Source: Enoplolaimus lenunculus
Lineage: Eukaryota > Nematoda > Enoplea > Enoplida > Thoracostomopsidae
Reading direction: 5' to 3'
NCBI GenBank assembly: GCA_030248215.1
Contig: JASANG010003493.1
Location: forward strand, 62,001-126,000
Length of the DNA stretch: 64,000 nucleotides
The notes beneath the pieces were generated by a model. That model had not been told where the DNA came from. It worked only from the letters and a program-made list of their open reading frames with translations, and did no database searches. A program made the translations under genes and the position numbers. This document shows positions 57,786 through 64,000 of this stretch, in pieces (the stretch's first letter is position 1; the number at the start of each line of letters is the position of its first letter).

Positions 57786-58830
57786 GTAGGCTTATTTTCA
57801 AGAAATTCCGACAATTAACTTTTAGAAATTGTATACCAATAGTTAAAACTAAGCTCACGGAATAATACAATCTTTGTTAAAACCAGGGTTTTTTCCGGAA
57901 CAAAATTATGACCGGAAAAATGAATTTTTTCCATTTTTCCGGAAAAAATGGAAAATGGAGAAAATTCATACGTCTGAGTGATCGGCCATCCCACCCTTAG
58001 CCGTCGTTTGCACAAAAATGCTTGCATTTTGAAACTTTCTGCATATTTGAGCTTCTGATGCCATCCCCTGATCATTCCAAACCCAAATCTGAATTTTTGA
58101 AAAATTATATTTTCAAGGCCACAAGTTCAGCCCCATGCGACCCAAAATTTTTTTCTATAAGTTGGACAAATTATATATAACTGTGGGACCTTAAAATTTG
58201 AATTTTTTAAAAATTTAAGTTTGGACGTGGAATAATCGGAGGAGGTCTTAGGGACATCAGAAAGTCATGAGTGGTGAAGTTTTCGCTCTTTTCGGACATA
58301 TAATGTGTCCTGGTGGACATATATACAGGGTCACGGTAACCACCATTTTTTCCGGTATTTTTTCGGCAACAACCCTGGTTAAAACTATAAAAAACTTTAC
58401 TACCCATATGTCGGAAATTCAGGCAAAAATTCTGTGGAGCCGGAGGCAAACCTCCGGTTGTACCCTGTTGTAAATTAACTGCATAAATCAAGTTAATCGC
58501 AGCGAAGGTGTGAGCTGGCATATTACGATAAAGGCCGTCCCATTGCACCGGAGCAGCAATATACCGGGAGTGCAAGCATACGCACTCCAGCCAAACATAT
58601 AATATATCATGGCAGTTTTAACTGTTCTCGGGGGGGATGTTGCGCATCCCCTGATCCCAGTTTAGCTCCTTAATATCAAGAAAGAATTTGTTTAGTTTTA
58701 AGCTTAAACTATTGAACGCTAAGTTTTACTTGTGAATGAATAACGGAACAAAGACAATCAGCACTATATGAGATCAAATTGTCAGTAGTTTATCCAGTAA
58801 CAAAATTATTAAAATATCAATATTCATTTT

Positions 58831-60048
58831 CTACATGTAAAGCGAACCATCGGCAGGCCCTACATAACCCGTCCCAATTAGAACAACGTCAACAAGCGTC
58901 CAAACTCCTAATCCGCCAAAGCTGAACAACTTCCCAAGTCCTTCACGCCAAAGACCCAAATAAAATCGATCTGCTCCAAATCCACCCAGTGTTATACTGA
59001 AACAAAGCCAGAAACATACACTATTCACAACAGAAAAGCATATGGGCATAGCATAGACGTACGCATGGGAACCCTACTCCTCCCGCCTCCCAAATAGTTT
59101 ATCGACGAGTAAAAACTTTGACTTCTTGTACTCGTTGCTCCAGAAGCGACGCACCTTCTCGTTGGTTTGCGCCTAACCCTTCAGAGCAAACCACATTTAA
59201 ATGCTGAAGCCGATTAACAACAAAATATACATTTATAGCTTCGAGTATAAGCTAGATATATTCATTTGGTCGGTTTTTCAAAAATTCCATGTCAATTTTT
59301 ATTTTCTAGTATAATACAAAAACAATAATTAAACTTAAATGTATCTGGAAACGTCTTTATTCGACAGCATTTAAACACCGTATTGAACATTAATTAAATT
59401 AATGCACCTCAAAATAAGAGCAGTAGACCATTTATAGCCGTTGGTCCAGTTACACGGAAGACGTTTTTGAAACGCTCTGTTGCCTTTACACGAGCGGTCT
59501 GGATGTGCCCAACACGTTGTAAGCACTAGCCGCTTGTCCACTGACGGTGCTTGAGGACCAGTGGGGGCAACAACTGAACAATTGGTTACTGGATCACACA
59601 GGATATCGGCAGAGGGCAGCTGCCAGCAATATAAACATTTTGACACTAGCGTAAAATTGCGTGTGCCCTGAAATAAGAACTGGAGTTGACGAAACAAAGC
59701 CCCTATAGGCAGTCTTCATGTTTATGTAGTTCTCTATGTTAAACAACAGGTAGAAATAATAAAGTAACGTAACAAGTTTTTTATTGACTCTTCTAAAATT
59801 TTTGCCATTGCTAAAATTAATTTCGCTACGCTCAAATTCAATGAATTTCGAAGGCACCTCTAGTAAAAATGACCTCAACACGTAACCAACATTAACTCAC
59901 CTTGCAGTTTATATTATCAAGAGGTTGGCAAATTGCCGTCACGTCACTGCCATAAACACATTTCGTTGAAATATCGCAATGGAGACATAACGGAGGAAGT
60001 TGAGAGCATTCGGTATACTGAACGGACTTGTCAAAACAAAACGAATCT
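58831..60048 (-). CDS. TM2D3: TM2 domain-containing protein 3 (almondex), 3' exons
   Basis: Two-pass membrane protein; the fly orthologue almondex is needed for maternal Notch signalling. Exons in transcript order: 59901-60048, 59408-59667, 58831-58996, all joining in phase. The Cys-rich luminal part shows CSQLPPLCLHC, CVYG, CLYCWQLPSADILC and CNWTNGYKWSTAL. The TM2 domain ITLGGFGADRFYLG then LWREGLGKLFSFGGLGVWTL contains the DRF motif between the two helices; the chain ends YVGPADGSLYM, the usual TM2D3 terminus. The 5' exon with the signal peptide is not certain. A candidate is 62711-62756 (MFGFRSFVLSIVGLT before GTATGT), but it needs one more small exon to fix the phase. Confidence 0.93.
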
Positions 60049-60699
60049 CTAAACAACATAAAAATACATAGAGTATTATGAACAATATCAATACTGCTAT
60101 ATTTTTACACCTCTCAGTTGGGATATTATTAGAAACACTTTTCTATTTGGTAAGCTGGGCTTGCAAATAAACGTTGCCTATGCACGTTTTCTACCAGCTC
60201 TTAAAAACTCACTGAAATTCAAAAAACACCCAGAAAACAAACACGGAGCTGTAAGTCTGTCCACACAAAGGAAACCCCCACTGCGATACTAATACCTTGT
60301 GCTGAGATTAAACACAAAAACGTCCTTGTTCTAACTTCGGTAAATTCTTCAACTCTTCACTGCAAGCTTTTCTGTAAACTGTCACAATTGTTTTAATACA
60401 CAATTTTATTGGCACTAGTGTATTAGCACCAGCACTTTTTTCGAAGGTGTAAGAAGCAATAACTTTATAACTTGTATAAAAATTAGATTCTAGTGGCAAT
60501 GAATTTGAGCAATTCAATTACACTGCTCCACCCTACAAATGTGTACTCTGAATAAACCTGGTGTACGTTATGTATATTTTACAAATATGTAAATATAAAT
60601 ACTGCAAGTAAAAACCAATGGCTGCACAGACATTAATGAAAATAAGTAACAACTTAGTGAAAAACCATGGCTTTGTATATCGGTTGAACATGAGTGTAA

Positions 60700-60770
60700 C
60701 AGGGTGCAACCGCAATTTTGGTTCCGGCATTTTTTCATCTTCCGGTTCCGGTTCCAGTAATTTGTTACCA
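60700..60770. mobile_element. hAT-like MITE left end only (reverse-type repeats)
   Basis: CAGGGTGCAACCGCAATTTT then GGTTCCGGCATTTTTTCATC and GGTTCCGGTTCC. No matching right end nearby, although 61010-61115 (TTCCGATTCCGGTTGCG ... CGACTGCAACCTG) could be a second fragment of it. Confidence 0.55.
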
Positions 60771-61387
60771 GAAGTAAAATTTCCTGTATTAAGTTTTGGT
60801 CGCCTTAAATTTAGATATTTTACTAAAAAGACGATAAAATTTGAATAGATTTCATTAGTATAGTATAAAACCTTGACAATCGCCGAAAATAAACATCGAA
60901 GGTACATTTCGCTACCGTGGATTATGAAAATCTAAAATACAACAGATAGAGTGAATAACTAACTATATTCAACTATGGCTATTTCACCAATAAAATTGCA
61001 AAAAAAATAAAATTAATTGTCGGTGGTATGTATTCTTCATTTTCCGATTCCGGTTGCGTTTCCGGTAATGTTTTCAAAGTCCGATTCCGGTAAATTATAA
61101 TTCCGACTGCAACCTGAAGTGTAATAAAGCTTAGAACGATCAGCAAAAAATCAAAGATCACTGCTTGGCATACATATGTGTCAACGTTAGTAGCCAATTC
61201 TGTTTCAACCGGCGCCAGCAACCCACACGTACATTTGTTGAAACATCGGCATGAGATTTCACAAAATTTTGTGAATTGTTCACTGTCAGGCCCTCATTAA
61301 TGCCGGTATGCTTTCCAATGGTTGACCCAAATTATGTCAGCACGCGAAGCAGTGCATTGGCATCACGGGCAGGAATGGTAGTTTGAA

Positions 61388-61562
61388 TGATGAAGTTGAG
61401 ACTAAGGCAGTCTCAATTTCTTTGAGACTGACAATTGAGACATTTTCGAGTCTCAAAATTTTTTGCACCAATACCGGAACATTTCAGAAAAATTCTAAAT
61501 CATGAATTAATTTTGGAGATTTGAGAATGAGACTGGCATTGAGACTCCCATCACTAATCACG
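61388..61562. mobile_element. Palindromic MITE with GAGACT arms
   Basis: AAGTTGAGACTAAGGCAGTC and TCTCAATTTCTTTGAGACTG, then the inverted GAATGAGACTGGCATTGAGA and CTCCCATCAC. Nothing coding. Confidence 0.45.
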
Positions 61563-62215
61563 GGAATAAACTAATCGAATGTGCCTACACAAAACGTTGC
61601 ACAAGGACATAAATGCTGAAAACTCATTAATCGAGCACGAATCTCCCATGATATTTTCGTTTCGACACAAAAATTTCATGATATTGGCCCACCAATTTGA
61701 AACAACTGGGGAAATCAATTCTGCCGCACATATTGACCGAAAAATGTCAAACCGTTCAACAACCGTGACTTTGCGTAAGCCGGTTAGACTCATCAACCAA
61801 GATATTGGAATGATCCGCCGCATTGAGGTGCACATGCAAAAGTCATTTTTTCTATTTTTATTAATTTTTAACCCTATATCGAATTAGGCCATATTGTCTA
61901 TATAAACCGCACATCATCTAGCCAAGCCATATATCCGCAAAACAACTAAAACTTGTGTAAATTGATGTGTATGCAGCAGATGTACCAAGTTACGATTTCC
62001 TATAAATGTATGTATTTATGTTTGCGTGTTTATCAAATATGACGTACACCATGTTCATTTCATCTATACATTAAAAGGTCGGTGCAACGTACCTGTAAAA
62101 GAATTGTAATGAGAAACTTACATAAAATATTTAGGCACCGCAGGTGGTGTACGTCCGTATACATGTTCGGTCAAAACTGTTTGAATGGCTGAAATTACTA
62201 TTTAAAATATACAAT

Positions 62216-62575
62216 CAGGGTGCAACCGGAATTACAATTTATTGAACCGGACCCGGAATTTGGAAAAATTACCGGAAACGGAAAATGAAAAATACAAGCC
62301 ATCGAAAAATTCATTTTAATTATCTTTTTTACATTATTACTGGTGAAATAACCCTTAGTTGAAGATAGGTATTCACTTTATCTGCTGTATTTTAGATTTT
62401 CATAATCCACGGAAGTGCAATCTGCTTTGATTGGTTAATTTTCGGCGATTGTCAAGGTTTATATACTATACGAAGCAAATTATTTAATTTTAATCGTCTT
62501 TTTAATATTCCGGTAAAAATTTACTGGAACCGGAAGGTCAGAAATTGCCGGAACCGTAATTCCAGTTGCACCCTG
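62216..62575. mobile_element. hAT-like MITE (CCGGAA type), complete
   Basis: CAGGGTGCAACCGGAATTAC left, GTAATTCCAGTTGCACCCTG right; internal blocks as in 5197-5547. Flanks TATACAAT and TATATAAC resemble each other at 6 of 8 bases. Confidence 0.82.
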
Positions 62576-62885
62576 TATATAACGTACAAAATATGACAAC
62601 CTGGTTTTTTATTTCAACTAATTCTAACACTACATTCGGGCTTGTTATGGTCTAGTCACATACAAAGCAGCTAATTTAAAGCAGGGAACATAAAATTAAA
62701 ATCAACATACCAGTCAAACCAACGATGCTGAGGACAAAACTACGAAACCCAAACATATATCATAACACTTTAAAAAACAATACAAGACGTGCATAATTAA
62801 AATACATATTGTGTTAGCTCAGTAAGACCAAACTAGCGCCGAAAGATAATAAAATAACCAAGTTTGCAAAAAGATGACCTTCTAG

Positions 62886-63836
62886 TATTCATGTCTTTAT
62901 GGATGAATACTACGCATTTCGCAATTCTCTGCTGATCGAGCTAGCGTTAAGAGAACGTGTTAGCTGCCCGGATTTAAATGAATATTTCAGAGCAGAGCGA
63001 TGTCTTCCACAAGGTCCATTTAAAAGGGCTACATTCATTGATCATCTATTGGACTTTAAGACATTACTCGATCCACTCTTTTCTATGGATCAACAACCTT
63101 CTACGTATGTGATTTCTTGTCCTGATCGTTTTTCTGATGCATTCCATTGTGTGTTTCAAAAGCAAATTTTACTGTTTTAAAGTGTATGTAAATGTCTTGG
63201 GTCCGAGCCTAGCACATACGCTTTGCACACTAGCTATGTATAATTTTTGTTCGCTGCAACTCGCGGTCTGCACGACGCGGAACAACGCCGGAAAAGCATG
63301 CAATCGTTACACCATGCGATCGATTGTAACAATTTCTCATACCAGCATATGTGGACATGTTGAGTTTGTTTTGTTTTTGCTTCCCATTACCGTGCACATA
63401 TTCGAACAATGTTTAATATCGCATCTATATGACACCTGTTTGAAAAAACTAAGCGCTTGAGCACACACACTTACTGTACTCCTGTTTGAAGTAAGATTTT
63501 TACGCTGTATGGATTGCAAGATTAGACTTTGTTTTAATATTCACTAGTGTACCGAGAGATTTAAATTGGGGACACCGCCCCCTGCCAGGGTCGTGCATTG
63601 GGCCTCCATCTAACAGCTGAATGAGAATCCATTACGAGTGACCGGTATCAATTTTTTGGTGGAATATATGAGATTGGTTATTAAGCTCGACTAGTCTTCT
63701 CCAAGATCAATTTCACAGTTCTATTTCTAGGTCCTGTAAAATTTTGGCGGGCTGGGCAACAGAACCTAGCCGAATTTCAATCAAACGTGAGGACCAATTG
63801 AAGAAAGTGTCAAGAGCGAAGCGATTGAATAGCTAA
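62886..63836 (+). CDS. Unrecognised protein, last two exons
   Basis: Exon 62886-63104 (acceptor CCT TCTAG, donor GTATGT) reads IHVFMDEYYAFRNSLL, ELALRERVSCPDLNEYF and GPFKRATFIDHLLDFKTLLD. It joins in phase to 63731-63836 (acceptor CTATTTCTAG), which reads SCKILAGWATEPSRISIKR and stops at 63834-63836. Entry phase 2 implies upstream exons, yet TM2D3's possible first exon (minus strand) lies only 130 bp away, so an in-frame ATG at 62899-62901 may instead be the start. Helical, soluble, basic C-terminus. I do not recognise the family. A plausible gene, but hand-built. Confidence 0.42.
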
Positions 63837-64000
63837 AAACGACCATCTTTTCGTTTTCGTATGTAAAATATTTCTATCCTTAGACACGAAAGAGAATTCT
63901 GAAGGTTTGTGCAATTATCTTCAGTTTGGAGCTGTTCATGTTGGGGGGATATGACTTCGATGTCTTAATACCTGAAACCAGCAAAATTTTTCGAAAATTG
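63837..64000. other. Window end, nothing recognised
   Basis: No coding stretch, repeat family or signal seen in the last 160 bases. Confidence 0.5.

Larger units (their letters stand above)
54559..58830. other. Intergenic stretch between the DRC11-like 5' end and TM2D3 3' end
   Basis: Mostly transposon debris: palindromic MITE (54622), family D traces near 54950-55110 and 55540-55600, hAT-like MITEs (56410, 57311), a CCGGAAAAA palindrome at 57893-57958 and a hAT-like right end at about 58325-58468. No convincing exon. The promoter of the DRC11-like gene should lie at the low end but no motif stands out. Confidence 0.5.

Noticed and set aside
61554-61887. Overlapping open frames on both strands near 61.6-61.9 kb
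   Set aside because: Balanced composition is tempting (TTGEINSAAHIDRKM on plus, LISPVVSNWWANIMKFL on minus), but I could not connect either to splice-compatible exons or a family. Possibly a decayed gene or transposase piece.
1-64000. Retrovirus, LTR element or Polinton remnants
   Set aside because: No reverse transcriptase, integrase, capsid or envelope-like stretch and no long terminal repeats were seen.

Overview
This is an AT-rich, intron-rich animal genomic window. The best guess is a nematode or close relative. The reasons are the many short interstitial runs of TTAGGC (the nematode telomere hexamer), a class 1 semaphorin, an ATD-less glutamate-receptor-like channel and introns of roughly 0.1 to 8 kb. 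A repeat-rich basal (enoplean or mermithid-like) nematode would fit, but the species is inference. Gene models below were built by hand from splice sites, reading-phase continuity and remembered family sequences.

Layout. (1) 1-15,005, + strand: a transmembrane class 1 semaphorin in about 15 exons (5' end outside the window). Its introns hold an 18-bp minisatellite and many short transposons. (2) 19,755-24,141, + strand: a five-exon ionotropic glutamate receptor-like channel of about 520 aa. (3) 25,741-29,835, - strand: POLR3F/RPC6, nine exons, a complete 309-aa Pol III subunit. (4) 29,985-31,590: an array of tRNA-like (box A/box B) units. (5) 34,993-54,558, - strand: an AAA-type gene resembling DRC11/IQCA1, with at least eleven exons. 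Further phase-compatible coding-like exons lie inside one of its long introns. (6) 58,831-60,048 (or to about 62,756), - strand: TM2D3 (almondex). (7) 62,886-63,836, + strand: the last two exons of an unrecognised gene.

The rest is dominated by small non-autonomous DNA transposons. The most striking are about two dozen elements of 140-220 bp. They have terminal inverted repeats beginning GGCCCATG or GGCCAATG and 8-bp target duplications, and their core is a run of the telomere-type hexamer TTAGGC. They fall into three TIR subfamilies that share one core. Other families are hAT-like elements (CAGGGTGCAACCGGA ends, 8-bp duplications), a TTAA-flanked piggyBac-like element carrying a tRNA-like segment, TA-flanked elements with TACTGTAGTGAC ends, and several palindromic MITEs. 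I recognised no retroviral, LTR, Polinton or toxin remnants and no CRISPR array.

The genes have unrelated jobs: axon guidance, ion channel, Pol III transcription, axonemal-type AAA protein, Notch-pathway membrane protein. Nothing suggests an operon, so this reads as ordinary animal chromosome with heavy transposon decoration.
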